Shown: positions 1 through 7,942, numbered from the stretch's first letter. The stretch is DNA of 64,000 bases from Vreelandella populi (GCF_003989825.1 NZ_RZHE01000004.1:186001-250000), one strand, 5' to 3'. Notes: generated from the sequence alone by a model not told the origin. Program-made: numbers and translations.

Positions 1-177
1 ATGATCGCTTAACGCCAGGTAATGCCGGTCATCACCAAAGTGCACCCACTTGCGCGGTTTGCCGTACCACTCGCCATGCCCCTCATCGCGTATATGCCAG
101 TGAGGGAAAGCGGCGCGGTAAAAAACCAGCATGGCATCCATATCAGCAATGACCAGATTCACGTGTTCCAAGTACAT
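1..177 (-). CDS. VOC-family (glyoxalase/dioxygenase fold) protein, N-terminal part
   Basis: The reading frame starts with ATG at 177 after a GGAG-type ribosome site and runs off the window edge, so only 59 residues are visible. They begin MYLEHVNLVIADMD and continue with a FYRAAFPHW segment, the usual first beta-alpha-beta unit of a vicinal oxygen chelate domain, in which the early His can be a metal ligand. The substrate cannot be told from this fragment. It is transcribed away from soxR and shares the intergenic sox box, so it is probably a SoxR target (inference). Membership in the superfamily is fairly secure; enzyme activity is unknown. Confidence 0.7.
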   Translation of the reverse strand, partial: MYLEHVNLVIADMDAMLVFYRAAFPHWHIRDEGHGEWYGKPRKWVHFGDDRHYLALSDH

Positions 178-215
178 GTTGTTCTCCTTGCGTGGGTTCG
201 GATAAAAGGTTAAAA

Positions 216-233
216 CCTCAACCTAAGTTGAGG
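216..233. promoter_or_regulatory. SoxR-binding site (sox box)
   Basis: The 18-bp sequence CCTCAACCTAAGTTGAGG has CCTCAA/TTGAGG arms around a 6-bp centre, closely matching the known SoxR operator. It lies between the divergent VOC-family gene (start 177) and soxR (start 274). SoxR-regulated promoters carry the site between over-spaced -35 and -10 elements, so either or both genes may be controlled. Confidence 0.85.
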
Positions 234-273
234 TAAAGTTTTTTTTGAACCAGCAGAAAAAAATGGAGCGAAA

Positions 274-732
274 ATGGCGGAGGCGAATTGGAGTGTCGGC
301 AAGGTAGCCAAGCGCTGCGGCATTAATATCAGCGCCCTGCACTTCTATGAGCAGCAAGGGCTGATCCAGAGCTCGCGCAATCCGGGCAATCAGCGGCGTT
401 ATAAACCAGAAGTGCTAAGGCGCATATCAGTAATCAAAGCCGCGCAGAAGGTTGGCGTCAGCCTGGACGAGATCAAGAAAGCTTTCGAGTCACTGCCCAA
501 TAACCGCACACCCACGGTGGAAGACTGGCAGCAGCTTTCCAGGAATTGGCAGCGCATGCTGGATGGCCGTATTGCCTACCTGCAAACGCTGCGTAATAAC
601 TTGAGCGGCTGTATTGGCTGCGGGTGTTTGAGCATGACCAACTGTCCGCTGTATAACCCGGATGATCAACTGGCTGAGCTGGGTAGCGGACCGGTGCTTT
701 TGGATCAGGCGGAGGAGAATGCTCGGTTATAG
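274..732 (+). CDS. soxR: Redox-sensitive MerR-family activator SoxR
   Basis: This 152-residue protein has the expected SoxR length. An N-terminal MerR winged helix (about residues 5-72, with WSVGKVAKRCG and FYEQQGLI) is followed by a dimerisation helix and a cysteine cluster C113-x2-C116-x-C118-x5-C124, which is the [2Fe-2S] ligand pattern specific to SoxR. The family senses redox-cycling compounds by oxidation of this cluster. The sox box 40 bp upstream suggests autoregulation and control of the divergent VOC-family gene. No soxS is present, as expected outside enterics. Confidence 0.93.
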   Translation: MAEANWSVGKVAKRCGINISALHFYEQQGLIQSSRNPGNQRRYKPEVLRRISVIKAAQKVGVSLDEIKKAFESLPNNRTPTVEDWQQLSRNWQRMLDGRIAYLQTLRNNLSGCIGCGCLSMTNCPLYNPDDQLAELGSGPVLLDQAEENARL

Positions 733-1030
733 TCTAAAAACCCTTATCTATGTTGGATGAAGTACTTTATTTGTTTCTATAAAAAGCTATTTGATAAAAC
801 TAGTTATGACCCAATGCACGGCACTCAAAATGAATAAAATAAGATTATAAAAAGCACTATAGCAAATTACTTAGAATTCATTGTAATGAATGCTTTAAGT
901 TCATTACATAAATCGCCATTCAATACTATCAAGTCAGTTTCACTATTCGAGCAACGAACGGCTGCTTTTACGCTATACTGCATCACTTTTTCTTTTCGAC
1001 ACACTTTACGACACCCTGTCAGAGCTTCCC
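733..1030. other. AT-rich gap between soxR and the helicase gene
   Basis: No convincing gene is present. The stretch is much more AT-rich than its surroundings. It contains a short inverted repeat (ATTCATT-GT-AATGAAT) near 877-892 and a TATACT at 974-979, about 50 bp before the helicase start, which could serve as a -10 element. No good -35 was seen. Confidence 0.4.
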
Positions 1031-2227
1031 ATGCCCTTTGCAAAACTAGGCTTATCCAGTCCTCTGGTTCAAGCGATTACCGAACTAGGCTACAAAACGC
1101 CAACGCCCATCCAGGAACAAGCGATTCCTGTCATTCTCTCGGGCAAGGACCTAGTCGCCACCGCCCAGACCGGAACGGGCAAAACCGGGGCCTTCGTTCT
1201 GCCTTTGCTGGAACGCTTCAGTACGGCAGGCGAACTACGCGGCAAACGCATCCGCGCGCTGATACTGGTGCCGACCCGTGAGCTGGCGGTTCAGGTCGAA
1301 GCCAGCGTGGCGCAATACGCAAAACACCTGAATTTAACGTCCATGGCCGCGTACGGGGGCGTAGATACCGCACCACAGAAAGAGCGCTTGATAGAAGGGA
1401 TCGATATTCTCGTCGCCACGCCGGGCAGATTGCTGGATTTGGCTCATCAGCGTGCGGTGCACTTCGATGAACTTGAAGTCATGGTGTTGGACGAAGCGGA
1501 CAGAATGGTCGACATGGGCTTTGTCGATGATATTCACAAGGTCATCGTGCGTCTGCCGGAAAAACGTCAGAACCTGTTGTTCACGGCCACAATGACCAAT
1601 GAGGTTCGGGCGCTGGCTTTTGACTTTTCAGACAGCAAGAAGACCGAGCTGGCGGCGGACATCTCCATTTCTCCCAACGTCCGCGCCGCCGCCAGCATCA
1701 AGCAATGGCTCATCACGGTCGATAAGGACACCAAGTCCGCCCTGTTGAGCCATTTGATCAACGAGAATGAGTGGGATCAGGCGCTGATTTTCGTCGAGAA
1801 AAAACACAGCGCGGCCAAGCTGGTTGCCCAACTGGAAAAACGCGGCATCACCGCGGATTCCATCCATGGCGGCAGAAGCCAGGCGATGCGCGAAACGGTA
1901 TTGGGTCAGTTCAAATCCGGCGAACTCAAGTATCTGGTCGCGACAGGGGTTGCCGCGCGCGGCCTGGATATTGGGGAACTGAGCCGTGTGGTGAATTACG
2001 ATTTACCCTTTCCGGCAGAAGAGTACATCCACCGTATTGGCCGAACCGGCCGTGCGGGTGCCACGGGTGAAGCCATCTCCCTGGTCGACATCAGTGACTT
2101 CAAGAACCTTTGTGCCATTGAAAAGCGGTTAAACAATATTATCGAGCGCAAAGAAGTTGAAGGCTTTCCGGTTCAAAAGGCAGTACCTGTTTCACACCTG
2201 AACCATGTAAAAAAAGATAAACGTTAA
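1031..2227 (+). CDS. rhlE: DEAD-box ATP-dependent RNA helicase, RhlE type
   Basis: This 398-residue helicase has the full set of superfamily 2 motifs: Q motif with PTPIQEQAI (about 24-32), Walker A AQTGTGKT (45-52), PTRELAVQ (81-88), ATPGR (129-133), DEAD (154-157), TAT in place of SAT (185-187), and in the second RecA domain ARGLDI and HRIGRTGRAG. The family unwinds short RNA duplexes in ribosome assembly and RNA turnover in the cytoplasm. The tail after the second domain is short, as in minimal RhlE proteins. It is a single gene ending in a strong hairpin and convergent with the Rho-like gene. Family is certain; the RhlE assignment over other subfamilies is by overall resemblance. Confidence 0.88.
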   Translation: MPFAKLGLSSPLVQAITELGYKTPTPIQEQAIPVILSGKDLVATAQTGTGKTGAFVLPLLERFSTAGELRGKRIRALILVPTRELAVQVEASVAQYAKHLNLTSMAAYGGVDTAPQKERLIEGIDILVATPGRLLDLAHQRAVHFDELEVMVLDEADRMVDMGFVDDIHKVIVRLPEKRQNLLFTATMTNEVRALAFDFSDSKKTELAADISISPNVRAAASIKQWLITVDKDTKSALLSHLINENEWDQALIFVEKKHSAAKLVAQLEKRGITADSIHGGRSQAMRETVLGQFKSGELKYLVATGVAARGLDIGELSRVVNYDLPFPAEEYIHRIGRTGRAGATGEAISLVDISDFKNLCAIEKRLNNIIERKEVEGFPVQKAVPVSHLNHVKKDKR

Positions 2228-2237
2228 TACTGAACCA

Positions 2238-2273
2238 GAAGCTCACCTTTTGAACGAATAAAAGGGTGAGCTT
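2238..2273. terminator. Hairpin after rhlE
   Basis: GAAGCTCACC-TTTT pairs with AAAAGGGTGAGCTTC, leaving one bulged base and an 8-nt loop. It sits between two convergent genes, 10 bp after the rhlE stop. The A/T steps beside the loop and the position fit a terminator, but there is no long T-run. Confidence 0.5.
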
Positions 2274-2359
2274 CACTACTACAGCTACAGCTTTTGCAAT
2301 CAGGATCCATTTCAGCAGCACATGAGTAAACGCTGAGCCATCAACGTTTCCCCTAACCT

Positions 2360-3313
2360 CTAGGCGGGTGAAAACGCATCCAGCAGCTCGGCATTGGTCG
2401 GGTATTTCTCCAATAGCTCAAACAGCTTCTGCGCCCCTTCGATTGGTTTGAGCTGTGTCAACGCTCGACGCAATGTCCGTACTTTTTCGATATCCTTAGC
2501 ATCAATCAAAAGCTCTTCTCGGCGGGTGCTGCTCTTGGCGATATCGATGGCCGGAAAAATCCGTTGATTGGCCACTTCGCGTGACAGCACGATCTCCATA
2601 TTGCCCGTGCCCTTGAACTCCTCGAAAATCACCTGATCCATACGGCTTCCCGTATCCACCAGCACGGTGGCCAGAATGGTGAGCGACCCGCCGTTTTCGA
2701 TCTTTCGCGCGGCGCCGAACAGCTTTCGGGGTATTTCCATCGCTCGGCTATCTAACCCACCGGACATGGTACGGCCATTGCCCCGCTGCTCGGCGTTATG
2801 AACGCGCGAAAGCCTCGTCAGCGAATCGATCACGATCATCACATCGTGCCCCTCGCCCGCTTGCCTACGCGCCGTCTCAAGAAGCTTATCGGCCATTTGC
2901 ACATGATGGGTGTAGCTTTCGTCTGAAGACGATGCATGTACTTCTGCCGAGACACTGCGCTTAAAATCTGTCACTTCTTCAGGGCGCTCATCAATCAGCA
3001 AGGCATACAGCTTTATGTCAGGATGAGCTTCTGCCACGGCCTGACAGATATGTTTTAACATCGTCGTTTTGCCAGAGCCTGGCGGTGCAACAATCAACCC
3101 ACGCTGGCCCATCCCGATGGGCGTAATCAAATCCATCGCCCGCACGCTGCGCTGGCTGGAACCAAGCTCTAAATGAATGCGGGGGGAAGGATGAATAGCG
3201 ACGCCATTTAAAAAACGTTTTTCGGGATCGTCAGAGAATTGATCTTCCACTTCGTCGGCGGGCTTGGCGTCTATCTCTCTCTTTACCTTCAAACCTAGTA
3301 TTTTTCTCGCCAT
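2360..3313 (-). CDS. Short Rho-like hexameric RNA/DNA-dependent ATPase lacking the N-terminal RNA-binding domain
   Basis: This 317-residue protein is collinear with the C-terminal ATPase half of termination factor Rho: Walker A APPGSGKTT (76-84), LLIDERPEEVTDFKR (106-119), Walker B VMIVIDS (158-164), Q-loop GGLDSR (185-190), R-loop RKLFGAARK (196-204), and the EEFKGTGNME and RIFPAID segments. Canonical Rho is about 420 residues. The whole N-terminal helical and cold-shock RNA-binding domain is absent, replaced by about 35 unrelated charged residues. All ATPase motifs are intact, so the gene does not look dead. It is probably a paralogue of a full-length Rho elsewhere (inference). Upstream DNA is an IS remnant, so loss of a longer 5' end cannot be excluded, although an ATG is present. 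Confidence 0.8.
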   Translation of the reverse strand: MARKILGLKVKREIDAKPADEVEDQFSDDPEKRFLNGVAIHPSPRIHLELGSSQRSVRAMDLITPIGMGQRGLIVAPPGSGKTTMLKHICQAVAEAHPDIKLYALLIDERPEEVTDFKRSVSAEVHASSSDESYTHHVQMADKLLETARRQAGEGHDVMIVIDSLTRLSRVHNAEQRGNGRTMSGGLDSRAMEIPRKLFGAARKIENGGSLTILATVLVDTGSRMDQVIFEEFKGTGNMEIVLSREVANQRIFPAIDIAKSSTRREELLIDAKDIEKVRTLRRALTQLKPIEGAQKLFELLEKYPTNAELLDAFSPA

Positions 3314-3348
3314 AATCTCGATGGATCGCCTTGAGTAACCTGAATTTA

Positions 3349-3540
3349 TAGAATAGCTGCATCATAGGCCAGCCGACCTGTCGCGCCGTTGCGGTATTTG
3401 GTATGGAAAACGGATAAGTCTAACTTGTGCTCAATTAGATAATACACCGCGTGCTCAAAGGTACCCGGTTGGAGCTAATTTTAGTAGTTGATCAACATCA
3501 TGGCGTTCTGATCGTGGATGCAGGACTTGAAGCGCGGCAT
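3349..3540 (-). pseudogene. IS1182-type transposase, N-terminal fragment
   Basis: Reading from ATG at 3540, the frame gives MPRFKSCIHDQNAMMLINY, a stop, then LQPGTFEHAVYYLIEHKLDL and further residues ending in LAYDAAIL. This matches the start of IS1182-like transposases, in which the motif continues into LLKIILFAYS. The in-frame stop near 3480 and the abrupt end near 3349 show it is a dead fragment of about 60 codons. It lies immediately upstream of the Rho-like gene, so the element's insertion and decay reshaped that promoter region. Confidence 0.7.
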
Positions 3541-3606
3541 GCTGACCACTCCTCGCCTGTATTTCCGATCCTACTAAAAACTAGGCTTCAGCGGTTTTTT
3601 CTACAG

Positions 3607-3676
3607 TCTCAACGCCCACATTGCGGCTGGCTTAAAGCGTAGTGGAAAACCAGTTCGTCAAGAGGCGCTTGTTATG
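3607..3676 (-). other. attC-like integron recombination site (degenerate)
   Basis: On the minus strand this 70-nt imperfect palindrome starts CATAACAAGCGCC and ends GGGCGTTGAG, with an inner stem made of ACTGGTTTTCC-type and GCCAGCCGCAA-type arms. It aligns closely with the better site at 7943-8010. The terminal GTTG differs from the GTTA expected at the recombination point, so it may be inactive. The cassette that should lie on its high-coordinate side has been replaced by the IS3 remnant. Confidence 0.6.
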
Positions 3677-3747
3677 TGTATATTTTATTGTTGTAGAGGT
3701 CTACTTTCGGCCAGAAGAAGACCTGGCTGATCGCTTTAATGTGTCGA

Positions 3748-4566
3748 TTACTGGGTGTAAGCCGCAATGCCTACTATAGGTACAGACGGCGCCATCAGAG
3801 CCAACCGCCAGCCCCTGAACACCAAGCGATGTTGGCGGCGGTCAAAGCATTGCTGAAGCGAGTGGCTACAGCTACGGGGCGAGGCGAATGAAACGGGCGC
3901 TCGATGCTTTGGGTTACCCGGTGGGCCGCAGGAAAGCCCGATCACTGATGCGCGAGGCGGGCGTTAGAGAGCGCGCTACCGTAAGAAATACAAGATCACG
4001 ACCACCAGTCAGCATAAACAGCCGGTATTTGAAAATGTGCTGAAGCGAACATTTACGGTGGCGGAGCCGAATCAGGCTTATGTATCAGATATTACGTATA
4101 TTTGGACGCAAGAGGGCTGGCTATATCTGGCTGTATATAGTGACCTGTTTAGTCGGCGAGTCGTGGGCTGGAGAATGGGATCGAGGATGAATGCTCGTCT
4201 GGTCACTGATGCGCTGCACATGGCCTTCTGGCAGCGGCGGCAAGCAGCAGGCTTGATCGTGCATTCAGACAGGGGATCTCAATACGCAAGCAACGCGTAT
4301 CGCTGCTTGCTAACAGCCCATGGCTTTGTCGGTAGCATGAGTCGCAAAGGCGATTGCTGGGATAACGCAGTGCAGAAAGCTTTTTTGCCAGCCTTAAGAA
4401 GGAGCGTGTCCAGTGGACCCATTATCAAACCCGGACTGAGGCGCAGCAAGATATTCTGGACTATATTGCGATGTTTTATAACAGTCGGCGGCTACACTCA
4501 TATTTAGATTACACCAGCCCCAATGATTACGAATCAGCAATGGCAGAACTAAAGAAAGTCGCTTAA
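3748..4566 (+). pseudogene. IS3-family transposase (OrfB), frameshifted
   Basis: Joined across frames, this reads as an IS3-type DDE integrase: MCRLLGVSRNAYY, then RRMKRALDALGYPVGR after a shift near 3848, the first Asp in YVSDITYI and the second in VHSDRGSQY within the longest open stretch (about 4037-4380). A one-base deletion near 4371 then moves the catalytic Glu (AESFFASLKKE) and the YNSRRLHSYL tail into another frame. At least three frameshifts make it non-functional. GGTGTCACAAATTGGTTGATC-like sequence just after the stop (about 4569-4591) looks like the right terminal repeat. The left end was not found. Confidence 0.85.
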
Positions 4567-4622
4567 CTGGGGTGTCACAAATTGGTTGATCATTCCAAGG
4601 ATATGAATCAGAGGACATAGAG

Positions 4623-6104
4623 ATGACGTATTCCTTATCGACCAACATTCAGTTGGTGGCGCCCTCACACTCCCCGCCTCAGCAAGAGGGTAGCAAGCAG
4701 CTTTACTTCGCGCTGTTAGAGGAACGCGGCGGCATAGCGGGCCAAATCGGCGAATTGGAACGTTCCACATCGCGCTCCTTCTTGCTGGAACAACTTAACG
4801 TGGCAGCTGAGATCGACGTAGGCTTTCCCACCGAAATGCAGTCATTGCCAAGTATGTTGCTCAACGACCACGATCAAACGGCACAGCGTTACCGACACTA
4901 CCTCGACGGGCGACACGCCGGCTCGCCGCGTCGCTACTTCAGCTGCCGCTCGCATGCGATGTACTTTCTTCGCACGGTTGCGCCCACGAAGCTCGTGGAC
5001 GGCGCTTGGCTTTATGGCTTGCTGGAGCGCTGGCAGGACTCGCGGATCTCGCCGCTTATCCAAACCTATCTTGAAGAACTCGGCTGCGGGAATGCGCTGC
5101 AAAACCATGTGGTGCTCTACAAGCAATTGCTCGCCCGGTATGGTTGCGATAAGTGGCAAGATGGCCCCGACGAGCACTTCACTCAAGGTGCCGTGCAGCT
5201 CGCGCTGGCCCACCACGGCGATGAATTCTTACCGGAACTGATCGGTTTCAATCTCGGCTACGAGCAGTTGCCGCTGCACTTGCTCATCACTGCCTACGAA
5301 CTGAACGAACTCGACATCGACCCCTACTATTTCAGCCTGCACGTGACCATCGACAATGCCTCAACCGGGCACGCGCGAAAAGCGTTGCAAAGTGTGCTCG
5401 ATTGCATGCCGAGAATCGGCAATGTGGCGGAGTTTCATCGTCGCGTTGGTAACGGCTACCAGTTAAACCACGTCGGCATGGGCACCCCTCAGGCAATCAA
5501 GTCCTTCGATCTTGAGCAAGAATTGCTGCGGGTTTTCGCCGATAAGGCTTTGATCGGAGAAAAACTGCATTCGGACTATTGCCTCGTCGCGGGCCGGTCG
5601 GTGAGCGACTGGCTTTCTTCACCGGACGAGATTGCAGATCTGCTGAGGGCATTGCAATCCGCTGGATGGATCCGGCGCGGTGAGAACCCAGAGCAAAGCC
5701 GCTTCTGGCACCTGTTGATGGATGAGCAGGCGCCCATGTTCGGCGTCTTCAACGGCTACGAGCAGCAGCTTCTGCGGGACTGGATCCTGGACGATGCTGG
5801 GAAGATGTCGACGACGCGAGCCATCAACCGGTTTCGCAGGCGCCCCACCACAGAACATGTCGAGGGCGCACCCACTGCGATGCAAAGTGGCACCACAATA
5901 GCCCAAATCATAGCCCACCACGCCCGCGAGGCGCCGAGACTCGGCGCCTGCGCAGATGTTGATGCCCTTTTCCAGCAGTTGGCCGGGGTCGACTCCAAGG
6001 CGGAGGCGTTCGCAGTGTTAAGCGGGATGCTCTCGCCAGCTAACCACCCTACCCCCGCGGGCCTTGCCGCAACGAGGCTCTACACCGATCTTTTCAGCAG
6101 GTAA
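4623..6104 (+). CDS. Haem-oxygenase-like diiron (iron-containing redox) enzyme
   Basis: This 493-residue all-helical protein has a metal-ligand set typical of haem-oxygenase-like diiron oxidases: candidate ligands E151 or E152, H162, E214, H240, D244 and H250 in the segments YLEELGCGNALQNH, NLGYEQLP and YYFSLHVTIDNASTGH. Members of this superfamily use O2 for N-oxygenation or C-C cleavage of amino acids and fatty acids in the cytoplasm. The C-terminal 200 residues are an extra region of unknown role. A purine-rich AGAGGA precedes the ATG. It forms an operon with the methyltransferase 8 bp downstream and relics of cyanophycin genes, so an amino-acid or peptide substrate is plausible (inference). 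The substrate is unknown. Confidence 0.72.
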   Translation: MTYSLSTNIQLVAPSHSPPQQEGSKQLYFALLEERGGIAGQIGELERSTSRSFLLEQLNVAAEIDVGFPTEMQSLPSMLLNDHDQTAQRYRHYLDGRHAGSPRRYFSCRSHAMYFLRTVAPTKLVDGAWLYGLLERWQDSRISPLIQTYLEELGCGNALQNHVVLYKQLLARYGCDKWQDGPDEHFTQGAVQLALAHHGDEFLPELIGFNLGYEQLPLHLLITAYELNELDIDPYYFSLHVTIDNASTGHARKALQSVLDCMPRIGNVAEFHRRVGNGYQLNHVGMGTPQAIKSFDLEQELLRVFADKALIGEKLHSDYCLVAGRSVSDWLSSPDEIADLLRALQSAGWIRRGENPEQSRFWHLLMDEQAPMFGVFNGYEQQLLRDWILDDAGKMSTTRAINRFRRRPTTEHVEGAPTAMQSGTTIAQIIAHHAREAPRLGACADVDALFQQLAGVDSKAEAFAVLSGMLSPANHPTPAGLAATRLYTDLFSR

Positions 6105-6111
6105 CGTTACC

Positions 6112-7050
6112 ATGACCAGCGATAATCTCTTGCATTTCGCGATGGCTCTCAAAGCTACCGGGTACTCATTCACCACCGTCACACCGGCGACCCACGCTCG
6201 CGTCAATTCACGGTTGAAAAATGCCTGGGCACACAACGCAACGGATGTTTTCGGTTGGAGTCGCCCCTTCCGGGAGGATGCTATATCTCCCCAACTTTTC
6301 GAGGCGATGCGCAATGCGGAGGTGCTGGTTACACAGGGCGAGGGCTGGGTCTCGCGAGTGCGTGCGTCGACGCTACGCGGTCAACTCTTTCTGCACTCGG
6401 CTTATCCGACAACGGCCTCTGACGCTATTTTCTTCGGACCAGACAGTTACCGCTTCGCCAACGCAATCGCTCAATATCTTTCAAATAACCTGGCCGGTGA
6501 TGCGCGCGTCCGGCGCGCCGTCGATATCGGCTGCGGCGCCGGCCCTGGAGCTGTGATCGTGGCACTTGAACGGCCACAAGCCGACGTATTTGCTGTGGAC
6601 ATCAACGACATGGCCCTAAGGTATACCGCTGTTAACGCCCAGCTAGCGGGTGCACGAGTGGTGGTTCAACACTCTGATTTACTTGACGGCATTGCCGGAG
6701 ACTTTGATTTAATCGTCGCCAATCCTCCTTACCTGCTCGACGCACAGGAGCGCACCTATCGGCACGGTGGCGGCAGCTTCGGCGAAGGACTTTCCTTAGC
6801 GATTGCAGGTCTGGCGCAAACGAGGCTGGCCCCCGGTGGCACGCTGCTACTTTATACGGGGACGACCATCATTGACGGCACGGATCAGTTCCTCGCGTCG
6901 CTCGCTCCAATTCTCGGTGATTCCTCCCTCGAATGGGACTACCAAGAAATCGACCCTGATGTGTTCGGCGAAGAACTGGCCGAGCCTGCCTATGCAGAAG
7001 CTGATCGCATCGCAGCGGTTTTACTCACCGCCCGCAGGACAAGGTCGTGA
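6112..7050 (+). CDS. Class I SAM-dependent methyltransferase with NPPY motif
   Basis: The start is placed at ATG 6112 (MTSDNLLHF), 8 bp after the diiron-enzyme stop, giving 312 residues. The SAM-binding motif AVDIGCGAGPGAV, the acidic VDIN after beta-2, and VANPPYLLD are clear. NPPY places it among HemK/PrmC- or RlmF-like enzymes that methylate amide or amino nitrogens, but several natural-product enzymes share the motif. About 130 residues precede the Rossmann core and may select the substrate. Its stop overlaps a GTG that opens the cyanophycin-synthetase-like relic, so all are one transcription unit. A role in modifying the same product as the diiron enzyme is inference. Confidence 0.75.
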   Translation: MTSDNLLHFAMALKATGYSFTTVTPATHARVNSRLKNAWAHNATDVFGWSRPFREDAISPQLFEAMRNAEVLVTQGEGWVSRVRASTLRGQLFLHSAYPTTASDAIFFGPDSYRFANAIAQYLSNNLAGDARVRRAVDIGCGAGPGAVIVALERPQADVFAVDINDMALRYTAVNAQLAGARVVVQHSDLLDGIAGDFDLIVANPPYLLDAQERTYRHGGGSFGEGLSLAIAGLAQTRLAPGGTLLLYTGTTIIDGTDQFLASLAPILGDSSLEWDYQEIDPDVFGEELAEPAYAEADRIAAVLLTARRTRS

Positions 7051-7100
7051 AGATTCTCACTAGCTGGTTCCTGCGTGGACCGAACATCTATCGCGCGTGA
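7047..7100 (+). pseudogene. N-terminal relic of a cyanophycin-synthetase-like gene
   Basis: GTG at 7047 overlaps the methyltransferase stop by 4 bases and opens a 17-codon frame, VKILTSWFLRGPNIYRA, then TGA. The pattern (M/V)KIL...LRGPN is how cyanophycin synthetases begin. The remaining roughly 600-850 codons are missing and the cyanophycinase follows 41 bp later, suggesting an internal deletion. The similarity is short, so this is a reasoned guess supported by the neighbour. Confidence 0.5.
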
Positions 7101-7141
7101 AGTTTCCACATTACCCAGTGCGAACTAAGAGCGGAGGAATG

Positions 7142-7630
7142 ATGACAAAAGAGTCCAGCGATGCTTTAGGCGAACCGCGCACCGGTCACCTCGTGATCGT
7201 GGGCGGCCACGAGAACCGTATAAGTGACAAGGTCATTCTTGAGCGCTTTGTTGAACTGGCCGAAGACCCAGAGGCGAATATCTTCTTGCTCACCGCGGCA
7301 AGCGACGAGCACGATGAAATGAAGGGTATTTACGAAAAGGCCTTCACCAAGCTCGGCGTGAGCCACCTGACGACGTCGAACATAAAAACTCGCGAGGATG
7401 CCTGGAACGATGCGACAGCGGCCTAGGTTTTCGAAGCGGACGACATCTTTATGACCGGTGGCGACCAGAAGCACCTGATGGCCCTGATTGGCGGTACCCG
7501 CATCGACCAAGCAATGCGTCGCGCATTATTTGAACGGGGAGCTTGCATCGGCGGCACCAGTGCCGGGGCTTCAGCCATGTCGGAGCACATGCTCTTCGAT
7601 GGTACAGATGACTTACTGACGCCCTTCTAA
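7142..7630 (+). pseudogene. Cyanophycinase (serine peptidase S51 type), broken
   Basis: A GGAGG precedes the ATG at 7142. The frame starts with a GHLVIVGGHENR segment, typical of cyanophycinase, and is interrupted by TAG at 7424-7426. In the same frame after the stop it continues with DDIFMTGGDQ and the nucleophile-elbow segment IGGTSAGASAMS, then reaches TAA at 7630. About 160 of an expected 270 or so codons remain, and the 3' end is cut where an IS110-type fragment begins. Cyanophycinases cleave beta-Asp-Arg dipeptides from cyanophycin. Nonsense plus truncation make it a pseudogene; alternatively TAG could be a sequencing error, but the truncation would remain. Confidence 0.8.
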
Positions 7631-7633
7631 GTG

Positions 7634-7831
7634 TCAAGTGGCGATTTGCGTCTGGTTGATCTCCCGATGACGGCTGCGCAGCACATAATAGAGCTCCCGG
7701 GCAATATAGCGTTTCAGGCATCGGCTGGCTTCCAGCTTGGAGTGGCCCTCTGCCACCCGCCGGGCAATGTATGCCTGTGTGTCGGCATCCAAGCGTAGTC
7801 GCCCGATGGCGATGATATGCAGCGCACTATT
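7634..7831 (-). pseudogene. IS110-type transposase, C-terminal fragment
   Basis: The minus strand reads NSALHIIAIGRLRLDADTQA, then YIARRVAEGHSKLEASRCLK and RYIARELYYVLRSR, before a TGA at 7634-7636. The pattern ARRxAEGxSKxEAxRCLKRYIAREL is the conserved end of IS110-family transposases. About 65 codons remain, with no start and no catalytic domain. Its junction with the cyanophycinase at 7630 marks the event that truncated that gene. Confidence 0.6.
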
Positions 7832-7900
7832 TCATGATGCTATAAACCTAACTTCGGTCACCGGCGGTTGTTTAGAGGTTCTCACGATAATGGTGGCCGT

Positions 7901-7926
7901 CGTCCGCTTTCGGCCAGAAGCGGACG
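7901..7926. repeat. Short hairpin repeat beside the attC site
   Basis: CGTCCGCTT and AAGCGGACG form a perfect 9-bp stem around TCGGCCAG. The 14-bp core CTTTCGGCCAGAAG recurs at 3704-3717 next to the other attC-like site, and a looser form (CCGCTTTGGGTCGGAAGCAG) lies at about 8964-8983. It looks like a mobile or cassette-associated intergenic motif. Confidence 0.55.
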
Positions 7927-7942
7927 TTGAGGCAATGCTGAT

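Noticed and set aside
4037-4507. Intact IS3-type integrase with Lys in place of the catalytic Glu
   Set aside because: The Glu (AESFFASLKKE) is present in the neighbouring frame; a one-base deletion near 4371 explains the apparent change, so the gene is a frameshifted pseudogene.
7836-7880. Third attC site around AACCTAAC...TTTAGAGGTT
   Set aside because: It contains a GTTAGGT-like core on the minus strand, but it is only about 35 nt long and lacks pairable inner boxes.
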